64,000 bases of DNA from positions 844,754 through 908,753 of the forward strand of contig NZ_SJPH01000001.1 of the NCBI RefSeq assembly GCF_007859815.1, written 5' to 3'. A program made the position numbers and the translations under genes. The notes beneath the pieces were generated by a model that saw only the letters and a list, made by a program, of their open reading frames with translations, was not told the DNA's origin and did not search any database. The stretch comes from Botrimarina hoheduenensis. GTDB taxonomy: Bacteria; Planctomycetota; Planctomycetia; Pirellulales; Lacipirellulaceae. Shown one piece after another: positions 34,146 to 42,121 of the stretch (its first letter is position 1; every line of letters begins with the position of its first letter).

Positions 34146-36188
34146 CTACTCTTGAATCGCCTTCAAGACCGCGTCGCGGGCGTCGGAGTAGAACTGGATG
34201 TCCACCTTCGTTGCCATGTCGTCGGACAAGTCAAACAAGTCTTTTCGGCAGGAGACCGGCATAAGCAAGGCAGACGCACCCTTCTCGACAGCGATCTCTG
34301 CTATTGAAACGGCATTGTGGACTGGCTCGATCGATCCACCCAGGTTGATCTCCCCGCAGACGATCAATCCGCCACGTACACTTCTCTTCAGCAAAGCTGT
34401 CGACATTGCGAGCAGTGCGGCGACTCCTAACTTCGAGCCAGTCTTCGCGGCGTCGAAGGCCCTCAACTGAACAGAGAACTCATGCTGCCTGGGGTCCTTG
34501 TCGCCTACAAGTTGACTCGCCCTAGCGTAGAGATTTTGCTGGGCAAACCCTATCGACTCTCTAAACGGGCCAGGGACCGGCTTGTTGAGTATCTTGACTG
34601 TTGAGCCGGGACCTTCCGTAACCTCGATACGAAAGAGCCCAGGGTTCTCGTCCATCCCACCTGGGCTGATCGACCAAACCTGCCCTGGCTCAAGAGGATC
34701 TTCCCCAATGCCTCCCTCGCTCTGCAATTCGGGCGTGGTGACGAACTTCTCGACGCCGTCTTCACCGATTACGTAACTGAAATGCGTATTCCGGAACTCG
34801 GCGGCCCCGATCCGTTTCTGCTGCTCCTTGACCCGTCGGCGGGCCTCCAGCGCCAGGCGGACGGCCCACTCGAGGTCCTCTTCGGGAACCTCCGTCTCGC
34901 CCGGGTAGAGCAGCTTCAGCAAGCCGCTGACGGTCTTGTTGACGGCGTTGGTGTCGCGACCGCTGAGGGCGCCACCGAAGTAAACGCGGCCCTGAAGAGC
35001 AGACACTCGGCTCTGCGTGCGGAGTCGACTCCAGCACTCCGACAGGAAGTCGCTAACCAAGCCGAAGTGGTCCGTCAGGACCTCCTTGCTCACCTTCGGC
35101 ACGTCCCACCCGGGCAGGTAGGCGTGGAGGCGGTCCATGAACGCCGTGTCGTCTCGCATCTCCGGAGGCAGCGGGCCGAACAGATGCCCCACCCGCTGCT
35201 GGTGCTCGACGTCCACATCGAAGTTGCCGACCAGGACGATGCCGCCGTCGGCTCGGATCGTCTCCTTGCCCCGGCTGAACTCGCCGGACTCCATGTAGCC
35301 CTTCATGATGTTGACGCCGTCCTTCTGGTCGAAGGAGATGCCCGACACCTCGTCGAAGCACACGACGTCGTACTGGCACACCAATCCCCGTTGTCCCGTT
35401 CCGAGGTTGACGAACATCTGAGCGACGGTCGCTTTGCCGCCGGAGATCAAGCGGGCGTAGGGCGAAACCTGCTGGAAGAGGTGACTCTTGCCCGTCCCCC
35501 GCGGTCCCAGTTCGACCAGGTTGTAGTTCCGCTCGACAAACGGAACCATGCGGAGCAGGAACGCGTCGACCGACCGCGGCTCCATCCCAACCGACTCGAT
35601 CCCGATGCTCCGCAGCAGGAACGTCTTCCACTGCTCGGTGGTGAACTGCTTCCTCGCTTCGGCGAGCGTGTCGAGCACGTCCCGCTTGGACAGCTGGATC
35701 TCCCGCAGCCCCTCGATGCCGAAAGGAGTGCCCTTGTTCTGCTTCCCTTCTTCGAAGTTGTAGTCGAGGAAGACTTCCGCGTAGAAGCCGCCCGTGAGCA
35801 TCCGCTCATTGGCCTGCACCAACTCCGTGGCGATCGGGATGCCATTGAGCTGTAGGCTTGGAAGTGAAGCCACGTAACTGTCGGTCTTCGTGTCCAGTCG
35901 GGCACTGATCACATCGATGATCTTGACCGTGCCCTCTTCGCGCGCCTTCGCCTTGAATAGCTCTTCCTCTCCTGCCTTCACGGTGCGTGCAGCGAGCTGC
36001 TTCTGCACGATGGCGAGTCCTTCGTTGATCTCTTCTTCATCCGTACTCGCACAGAACCGTCCGAGCATGAACTCGACGACGTAGGTCGGCACTGGGAACT
36101 GGCGACTAAAGGTGCGAACCAAGTCTTTGCGGACGAGGTACCCCTGCAACGCCTTCGCGGCCACCTGGTCAATGCTGTCCAGTTGCAT
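34146..36188 (-). CDS. brxL: BREX protein BrxL (Lon-like AAA+)
   Basis: 680 residues, usual BrxL length. The AAA+ part shows Walker A LGPRGTGKSHLF and Walker B YDVVCFDEVSGISF, followed by MKGYMESGEFSRG and IVLVGNFDVD. The C-terminal Lon-protease-like domain has RGGLIVCGEINLGGSIEPV and GASALLMPVSCRKDL. Where Lon reads G-P-S-A-G at the catalytic serine, this protein reads GSKLG, so peptidase activity is doubtful. BrxL is needed for phage exclusion in type-1 BREX. The start directly abuts the pglZ stop (no gap), last gene of the operon. Confidence 0.93.
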   Translation of the reverse strand: MQLDSIDQVAAKALQGYLVRKDLVRTFSRQFPVPTYVVEFMLGRFCASTDEEEINEGLAIVQKQLAARTVKAGEEELFKAKAREEGTVKIIDVISARLDTKTDSYVASLPSLQLNGIPIATELVQANERMLTGGFYAEVFLDYNFEEGKQNKGTPFGIEGLREIQLSKRDVLDTLAEARKQFTTEQWKTFLLRSIGIESVGMEPRSVDAFLLRMVPFVERNYNLVELGPRGTGKSHLFQQVSPYARLISGGKATVAQMFVNLGTGQRGLVCQYDVVCFDEVSGISFDQKDGVNIMKGYMESGEFSRGKETIRADGGIVLVGNFDVDVEHQQRVGHLFGPLPPEMRDDTAFMDRLHAYLPGWDVPKVSKEVLTDHFGLVSDFLSECWSRLRTQSRVSALQGRVYFGGALSGRDTNAVNKTVSGLLKLLYPGETEVPEEDLEWAVRLALEARRRVKEQQKRIGAAEFRNTHFSYVIGEDGVEKFVTTPELQSEGGIGEDPLEPGQVWSISPGGMDENPGLFRIEVTEGPGSTVKILNKPVPGPFRESIGFAQQNLYARASQLVGDKDPRQHEFSVQLRAFDAAKTGSKLGVAALLAMSTALLKRSVRGGLIVCGEINLGGSIEPVHNAVSIAEIAVEKGASALLMPVSCRKDLFDLSDDMATKVDIQFYSDARDAVLKAIQE

Positions 36189-38522
36189 CTAGTTGTCCTC
36201 CGCCACGATCGTGGACTGCTGAGCCAAGAGGGCGCCGTCGTCGTCGAGCAGAACAACCCAAACCTCGTGCCCCTCTAAATCCTCATCTTGCATCACTACC
36301 GAACAAGCCGCTTTGCTGGTGAACTGCTTCTTTGCCGCCACCTGGGAGGTCGCCGGATTGGCGGCGTGGGTGCGGATGTCGACGGTCACCCCATCGACGG
36401 GCTCGGCGAGTTCGACTTTGCAGCGGAGCTGCTTCCACTCGACGCTGACGATCCTAACGCTCCGAAACGCGGCGCCACCCGCCACCACAAGGCTCATGGT
36501 AACGCACTCTTGCAGGCTGAGCCCGCCGTGGGCGTACTGCACCCCTTCCCGGTAGCAAGAAACGCCCTCGGCCAACGCGAAGCACTGGCTCGGGTTCCAA
36601 AACCATGGAAACAGCTGCTCGTCGGTTGACGCCCCCGGCTTCAGAGCGGCGCAGCGACCCCACTTGTTCTCTGATAGAGAGGCCGCCAGCGGAGTCTTCG
36701 GCAGACCACCCGGCATGAGCAGCCAGCCATGGTCCGTCACGATGCGGATCTGCTTCCACCCGGCTGCAAGCAGCTGCTGTGCTCGCTCGACCGCTTCGTT
36801 GAGCAGCAGGTCGATATGGCGGGCCAGCTTCCACCCTCGCTCGTGGCCTTCGTGGTCGATGTCTCCCATCTCGCACCACCCGCGACCGGAGGAATCTCCG
36901 TTCTCGGTCTTGCTGAGCTTCTGCCAGCCTTGCTCTTCGAGCAGCTTCTGCAACTGGTAGCCGCCTTGGAGCGATTTACCAGAAGCAGCGACCTCCGGCG
37001 TGAAGTCCTTGTTGGCGTCGGCGCCTTGGATGAGGCGCCTCACCGGGGTGACGGCGGGCTTCGCGGTTGAGGTGACGCTCGGCAAAGCACTCCACCCAAC
37101 CGAGGCGCTCACGGTAAGGCTCTTCTCTTCGAGCTTCTCGGCCAGCCGCTTCGCTAGGTCGAGGCGAAGCCCGTCGATAAAGAGGTAGCAAACGCCCGCC
37201 TCAGAATCATCGGCGACCAAGTCGGTCGCCGACTTGCCGGGATAACCATCGGCGGACACGACCTTCTGCAGGTGATGAGCGGCCTCGGTCGCCCAAGGCA
37301 GGTACAAGGCCCTCAGCGCCGTCTCGACCGCGTTGAGGTCCGAGTCGGTCTGCACGGCCTCCAGCGAACGCAGCAGGCGGTCATCGGCACGCCAGGCGCT
37401 CGCCTGGTAGGCGGCCAGCATGTCTTCGGCGGTCCCAGCGGCGATCGAGTCACTCGTCACCTGGGCTAGCCCCGCAAGATGCTCGGTGGCGACCGCGAGG
37501 GGGGACATCCCCAAGGACGCCCAGACTTGGCTCCGCCGTTCGCCGTGGGACTTGTTGAGGGCCAGGACTTTGCTGCGGGCCTGCTCCGGAGTTAGTTCGG
37601 AGAGGCTCGTCAGCTCACCGCGCAGCGCCTCTTCCTGCCCGTCGTTCCACTGAGGCCAACCGCTCAGGTCGTCGAACAGCCCCTTCGGCTTCGGGGGCGC
37701 TGTCTTGCGGATCTGCTGCGGGATGTTGGGGTACCGACTCGGCGCTTCGGCGAAGCGTTCCCACACGCTGTCCCACGGCGGAGCTTTCTCGGCCAGTCGG
37801 CCCGCCGCCTCGAGTTCCCCGTCCCGCTCGGGCGAGAGTTTCAGCTGCGACTTGCAGATCTCGCCAAACGCCCGCCAGGCGTTCTCGTCGCACTTGTCAC
37901 GGAACCCGGCTGGGTCGTCGATCCACTGCAGAACCTCGCGGATCGGGTCGCCGCTGGTGAGGAGCTTGTTGAAATAGTCCTTGTCGAGGTGCTTGCCGTC
38001 GAGCAGCTCCAGCCGCTCGTCGAGCAACCGGAACAGGGCGAGCCGCATCGCCCGTTTCGCTTCGTTGTCGGCGGCGACGTCCAGGCCGAGGCCGCCTTGC
38101 CTTGACTGCAGGAACGCGAGGATCGTCCAGTCCTTCGCGTTCATCTGCGACCAGATCACGCCCCGGTACTGCAGCTCGGCGAGCGGCTTCAGGTGGTCGG
38201 GGCAATTCTCCACGGCCCGCAGGTCCTGCCGCCGGACGCCTGGCAGGTAGAGGATGGGCTTTCGGTCGCTCGGCAGCTTGGTGTCCTCTGCCTTGTCGGC
38301 GATCACCACCCGCAGCCAGATCGCCGGGCCGGTCCGCTGCGCGGGATCGTAGTCCCCGAGCACGCACAGCTCGGGCAGCTCCTGAAGCAGCCGGGGCACA
38401 ACCGGTTCCCACTGCCGGTCGCCGTCGGGCCAGAGGATGCACGCGGGCGCAACCTGCACGTTGGCGTTGTACGCCGCGGAGCTGCGGACCGACTCCATCA
38501 GTTTGTCGCTAATCGAAGCCAT
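36189..38522 (-). CDS. pglZ: BREX-1 phosphatase-like PglZ (type B)
   Basis: 777 residues. The C-terminal half has the alkaline-phosphatase-superfamily PglZ core: CYLFIDGLRLDLAKRLAE (metal Asp) and IRIVTDHGWLLMPGGLPKT (TDHG). The N-terminal part (RLLQELPELCVLGDYDPA, KPILYLPGVRRQDL) matches PglZ of type-1 BREX. Essential for BREX in tested systems, with unclear chemistry. It is separated from the upstream pglX by 107 bp containing a 12-bp inverted repeat, the only real gap in the operon. Confidence 0.93.
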   Translation of the reverse strand: MASISDKLMESVRSSAAYNANVQVAPACILWPDGDRQWEPVVPRLLQELPELCVLGDYDPAQRTGPAIWLRVVIADKAEDTKLPSDRKPILYLPGVRRQDLRAVENCPDHLKPLAELQYRGVIWSQMNAKDWTILAFLQSRQGGLGLDVAADNEAKRAMRLALFRLLDERLELLDGKHLDKDYFNKLLTSGDPIREVLQWIDDPAGFRDKCDENAWRAFGEICKSQLKLSPERDGELEAAGRLAEKAPPWDSVWERFAEAPSRYPNIPQQIRKTAPPKPKGLFDDLSGWPQWNDGQEEALRGELTSLSELTPEQARSKVLALNKSHGERRSQVWASLGMSPLAVATEHLAGLAQVTSDSIAAGTAEDMLAAYQASAWRADDRLLRSLEAVQTDSDLNAVETALRALYLPWATEAAHHLQKVVSADGYPGKSATDLVADDSEAGVCYLFIDGLRLDLAKRLAEKLEEKSLTVSASVGWSALPSVTSTAKPAVTPVRRLIQGADANKDFTPEVAASGKSLQGGYQLQKLLEEQGWQKLSKTENGDSSGRGWCEMGDIDHEGHERGWKLARHIDLLLNEAVERAQQLLAAGWKQIRIVTDHGWLLMPGGLPKTPLAASLSENKWGRCAALKPGASTDEQLFPWFWNPSQCFALAEGVSCYREGVQYAHGGLSLQECVTMSLVVAGGAAFRSVRIVSVEWKQLRCKVELAEPVDGVTVDIRTHAANPATSQVAAKKQFTSKAACSVVMQDEDLEGHEVWVVLLDDDGALLAQQSTIVAEDN

Positions 38523-38596
38523 GCGTGTTCGTTCACTTTTTCGTTGCGACTTTCAAGGAGCGGCGGCGGGTCCGTTCTTCGTTGATTCGGTCTTTC

Positions 38597-38627
38597 TGCA
38601 CGGTAACAAGGCCCGTGTTACCGTGCA
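38597..38627 (-). promoter_or_regulatory. 12-bp perfect inverted repeat between pglX and pglZ
   Basis: TGCACGGTAACA and its exact complement TGTTACCGTGCA are separated by 7 nt, ending 2 bp before the pglX stop codon. In the transcript this makes a stable hairpin with no U tract. It could be an operator for a dimeric regulator, an mRNA processing/stability element or a partial attenuator setting pglZ-brxL levels. Confidence 0.6.
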
Positions 38628-38629
38628 TT

Positions 38630-41600
38630 TCAAGCGTTACCTTTGGTTCTGGCGGCCGTTTTCTCGGCCAGGGTTAGGTGGTGGTCGTTGATGCGGTCCC
38701 CCTCTTTGCCGCCGTACTGGGGGCCGAGGTGGTGCCAGGGGGCGGACTCGACGTCTTTGCCGCGGTCCTTCTTCCAGTGGAGGTTGGGCTTGTCGCGGAG
38801 GATGCCCGCCCCCTTCTTGCCGCCCCCCTTCTTGCCGCCCCCCTTCTTGCCAACGTCGCCGACGGTCAACCAGGGGCGGATGTTGAGGCGGACCCCGTCG
38901 TTGAGGTCGGGGTCCCAGCCGAGGGGCTGCTCTTCGAGCGGCTTCCAGCGGACGAAGATGTCGTGGGGGGACTCCCCCTTGAGGATCAGTTCCAGCTTCG
39001 CCTTGAGGGCACTGGCGGCGTCGAGGCGCTCCTGGCTGCCGTCGACCTTGCCGAGCTGGTTCTGCTGCTGCGTGATCCAGTCGTTGAGGTAGGTGTAGAT
39101 CAGCGTTTCGAGCAGCTTCTTGTCGAGCTTGTGGTAGTTCACCAGCGCCGAGAAGCCGTCCTTGAGGCCGTCCCAGACGTGCCAGACGAAGGGGCGGTGG
39201 TGGAACAACTTGCAGTGCTGCGTGAAGAACTTGTCGCGGAGCCACGACTGGAGCGGCTTCTCGGCGTGGTCGACCGCGGCGAGCAGCTGCCGCAGCTTCT
39301 CGCCGGACCAGGCCGCGCCGAAGGCGGCCGCGAGCATCCCCAGGAGCCGGTCGGCCGCGGGGGCTTCACCGCGGACCGCCGGGAGGCAGACGATGCCGTC
39401 TTTGTCGGCGAGCTTCGCCAGTTCCCCGCACGTGGCGACCAGCGTCCGGGCCCGCTCGCTCAGCCGCATCTCGGCGTCGAGTTCCGCCGGCCAGCGGTAG
39501 CCCAGCAGTCGCGCCACTGCCACCTGCAGGGGTTGCTCACTTGCCTCTGGCCGACCGTGGAAGAGCCACTGCGTCGGGTCGTCGCTCTCCGGCTCCGGCA
39601 GCCCTTCCGGATACTTTTCCGCCGCAACTGCCTGCCAGTGGGCAAGGTCGAAGGGGACCTTAACCATTGAGCCAGTCGCTGCGTCCAGGCGTTGAGTGAT
39701 CTTTCGTAGGTTCTCGTGAAAGGTGAATGACGAGCAGCAGGACCAAACCGCCGGCAGGACATCTTCGGTTCGCGGTACAAGCGCAACGGCCATCTTATCG
39801 TGCTTACAACCCAGCCCGAATCCTGCGATTTGCGTGGTGATACGTCCAACTAAGACCGAGCGTTTTCCCCACGCAGCATTGCCCTGCACGCGAGCCCCGT
39901 CGGAGCGAACAAGTTCGCCACTTCCCTCTTCCCAGCGAATCACCATATGACAGTCGCTGAAAGGTTGATTGTCGAGCGGCGCACTTTGGAAGAGCTCCCA
40001 TATCTTCCTTTCCCGCTCGTCGATCTCCCAAAATGAAAGCAGATAGCGATCTTTGTCACCCGTCGAAAGCCCTTCGGCACAGCGTGCGTATTCCTCTAGG
40101 TGGGTGCTGGAGCCAAGGGAATCTAAGGACACCACAGCATCCGGATTCTTCCGCTGCCCCGCCTGCGGCAGTTGTCGCAGCTCGGCGGCTTGGTCCGCTT
40201 GGCCCAGCTCGCCCCGCAGCAGGGCGGCCTTCTCGTCGGCGTCACGGCCGGGTGAAGCGTCGAGGCCAAGCATGGCGTGGGTGTCGGCGGGACCGGATTG
40301 CGTGAGCGTCAGCAACGCGACGTTCACGACGTGCCCACCGATCGTCTCGAAGGCGCCCGGCCCAAGCCGAGCGACGAGGTCCCACTGCTCGTCGCGTAGC
40401 AACCGCTCGCGGAGCTTCTTGTAGGTGGTGAGGAAGAGCCAGTTCTGCGGGCTGACGACCGCGACGCTACCGCCCCGGGCGAGCCAGCCGAAGCTGCGGC
40501 TGACGAGCATCGTGGCGAGGTCGGCCTTGGCGTCGGCCTCGTGCTTCTCGGCCCAGCTCTTGAGGAGGTCCGACTGCTTCCCCCGGCCCAGGTAGGGGAC
40601 GTTGGTGACCACCAGCGTGTAGTCCCCGGCCAATAGCTCGACCGCCTTGACCATGCCGGCCGCCGCCACGGCCCGCTCGCGGACCTCGACGTCGGCCTGC
40701 TCCGCAGAGAGCGTCGCGGTCAGGTAGGGGCGGAGCGTCTCGTAGTCGGCGGCAATCAGGTCCTTGGGGAGCGACGTGGGGTCGATCAGCGAACCGAGCG
40801 TCGGCGCCTGCGAGAAGAGCTGGTGCAGGTTCAACAGGCCGTTCTCGATCGGCTCGCGGCCCCCCCGCGGCATCGGGACGCCCGACGCCTCGGCCAGGTG
40901 GAGCCACTCTTCTTCCGAGCACTGCGGGCCGATCCCCGAGCAGGCGATGTGCAGCTCCGGCAGTTCGCGGTAGCCGGCCAGCTTCCACGCCTCCATCGCG
41001 ACGTTGAACGCGGCGATCTGGCAGCAGCGTTCGTCGATCTCTAGCCCGTGCAGGTTGTCGCGCAGCACGGCGTCGACCGCCTCGGTCGCCGACAACTCTT
41101 CCAGCTCCATCCGCATCGGAGTCAGCATCAACAACGCGGCCACCAGAAAATGCCCGCTACCACAACACGGGTCGAGCGTTTTGAGTTCGGAGAGCGATTC
41201 GGGCCAAGCGTCGAAGGTTCCGGCTGCTGGTGTCCACGGGCCAGTGTTCTCTTCGCCTTCACCTTCGTCACCCGATGACGTGCGGACAAACCGCAGGTAT
41301 TCGAACGGAACGTCTGGCAACGAGGCTTTATCGCGAAGCTCTTGTTCACTCTCGGCGTTCTGCAGGTCGTCTTCAGAAAGTCGTCTCGCTGCCCACCAAG
41401 CGCCCAACGAGTTATCGAGCAGAAAGCTGACCATGTACGGTTCGGTGAACAACTGCGTCACCGCGGGTAGTTCTCTAGCCCCGATCTTCACCTCGGACTC
41501 GTTGATCGCCTTCTTTCGCTTCGTTTGCCAAAACTGGTAGACCCAGCCGAGGGAATCGGACGCCGTAAACACCTCCGGTGGTAGCTCGGAGAGCAGTTGT

Positions 41601-42121
41601 TCGAGCCGCTGCTGTTTCTCCGGCGGCAGATCGAGGGCAAAGGCCGGCGATTCGATCCGGAAGATCTGAGGGAGCATCTTGGTGGCGAAGCGCGCCGCCA
41701 ACTCCCAGCCATTCGCCGCCCCTTCATCGGCTGCCAAGTCCTCGCAGTCTTCGAGACTGACCGCGACCGGTTCGTCTGGGTCGGGGTACATCAGCAGCTG
41801 GTTCTCGGCAAGAAACCTCGCGAAGAGCATCCGGTGCCAGTGCTCGTAGGCGATCTCCTCGACTAGCCGGTAAAGTTCCTGTTCCTCGGATTTGGAGTCC
41901 CGCTTATCTCCGAGCTGCCGGCCGTGGATGCGAAGCTTGCGGCGGAGATCGCGTTCGTCCTCCGTAAGGTGCAAATCGGGCTTGGCCCGACCAACGCCGA
42001 GCTGATTGCACGACGCCCGAGCAGCATCCTCCGCCACGTCACGGGCCTCCTTAACCGTCGCTTCGAGTATGCTGCGAAGCTGCTTGTCGAGCGGTTTTAG
42101 ATGCGATTCTGTGACAGTCAT
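38630..42121 (-). CDS. pglX: BREX-1 adenine-specific methyltransferase PglX, copy 1 (promoter-distal)
   Basis: 1163 residues. SAM-binding motif LDPCCGSGHFL lies near residues 316-326 and the catalytic motif is VVTNVPYLGRGKQS (NPPY type, with V). The C-terminal domain (FHHRPFVWHVWDGLKDGFSA, NDWITQQQNQLGKVDGS) is typical of PglX. Methylates host DNA at one strand of the BREX site, giving self/non-self marking. It overlaps the stop of the upstream pglX by 4 bp. The two copies share an identical N-terminal block but diverge through the central specificity part. It has a GGGKK repeat near the C-terminus lacking in the other copy. Confidence 0.93.
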   Translation of the reverse strand: MTVTESHLKPLDKQLRSILEATVKEARDVAEDAARASCNQLGVGRAKPDLHLTEDERDLRRKLRIHGRQLGDKRDSKSEEQELYRLVEEIAYEHWHRMLFARFLAENQLLMYPDPDEPVAVSLEDCEDLAADEGAANGWELAARFATKMLPQIFRIESPAFALDLPPEKQQRLEQLLSELPPEVFTASDSLGWVYQFWQTKRKKAINESEVKIGARELPAVTQLFTEPYMVSFLLDNSLGAWWAARRLSEDDLQNAESEQELRDKASLPDVPFEYLRFVRTSSGDEGEGEENTGPWTPAAGTFDAWPESLSELKTLDPCCGSGHFLVAALLMLTPMRMELEELSATEAVDAVLRDNLHGLEIDERCCQIAAFNVAMEAWKLAGYRELPELHIACSGIGPQCSEEEWLHLAEASGVPMPRGGREPIENGLLNLHQLFSQAPTLGSLIDPTSLPKDLIAADYETLRPYLTATLSAEQADVEVRERAVAAAGMVKAVELLAGDYTLVVTNVPYLGRGKQSDLLKSWAEKHEADAKADLATMLVSRSFGWLARGGSVAVVSPQNWLFLTTYKKLRERLLRDEQWDLVARLGPGAFETIGGHVVNVALLTLTQSGPADTHAMLGLDASPGRDADEKAALLRGELGQADQAAELRQLPQAGQRKNPDAVVSLDSLGSSTHLEEYARCAEGLSTGDKDRYLLSFWEIDERERKIWELFQSAPLDNQPFSDCHMVIRWEEGSGELVRSDGARVQGNAAWGKRSVLVGRITTQIAGFGLGCKHDKMAVALVPRTEDVLPAVWSCCSSFTFHENLRKITQRLDAATGSMVKVPFDLAHWQAVAAEKYPEGLPEPESDDPTQWLFHGRPEASEQPLQVAVARLLGYRWPAELDAEMRLSERARTLVATCGELAKLADKDGIVCLPAVRGEAPAADRLLGMLAAAFGAAWSGEKLRQLLAAVDHAEKPLQSWLRDKFFTQHCKLFHHRPFVWHVWDGLKDGFSALVNYHKLDKKLLETLIYTYLNDWITQQQNQLGKVDGSQERLDAASALKAKLELILKGESPHDIFVRWKPLEEQPLGWDPDLNDGVRLNIRPWLTVGDVGKKGGGKKGGGKKGAGILRDKPNLHWKKDRGKDVESAPWHHLGPQYGGKEGDRINDHHLTLAEKTAARTKGNA
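38811..38852 (-). repeat. 15-bp tandem repeat inside pglX copy 1
   Basis: About three near-perfect units of CCCCCCTTCTTGCCG, coding a run of G-G-G-K-K. The other pglX has only VGKRGAG at this place. In-frame units (15 bp) would change length but not switch off the gene. Confidence 0.7.
41082..41864 (-). repeat. Shared block of the two pglX genes, copy in pglX 1
   Basis: Bases 41082-41683 (602 bp) match 44636-45237 at every position I compared, and 41684-41864 match 45238-45418 with about nine differences. Spacing between copies is 3554 bp, in direct orientation. Flanks on both sides drop sharply in similarity. Confidence 0.85.

Noticed and set aside
34782-35855. 357-codon + strand open frame inside brxL
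   Set aside because: Antisense shadow; brxL motifs are intact in the minus frame.
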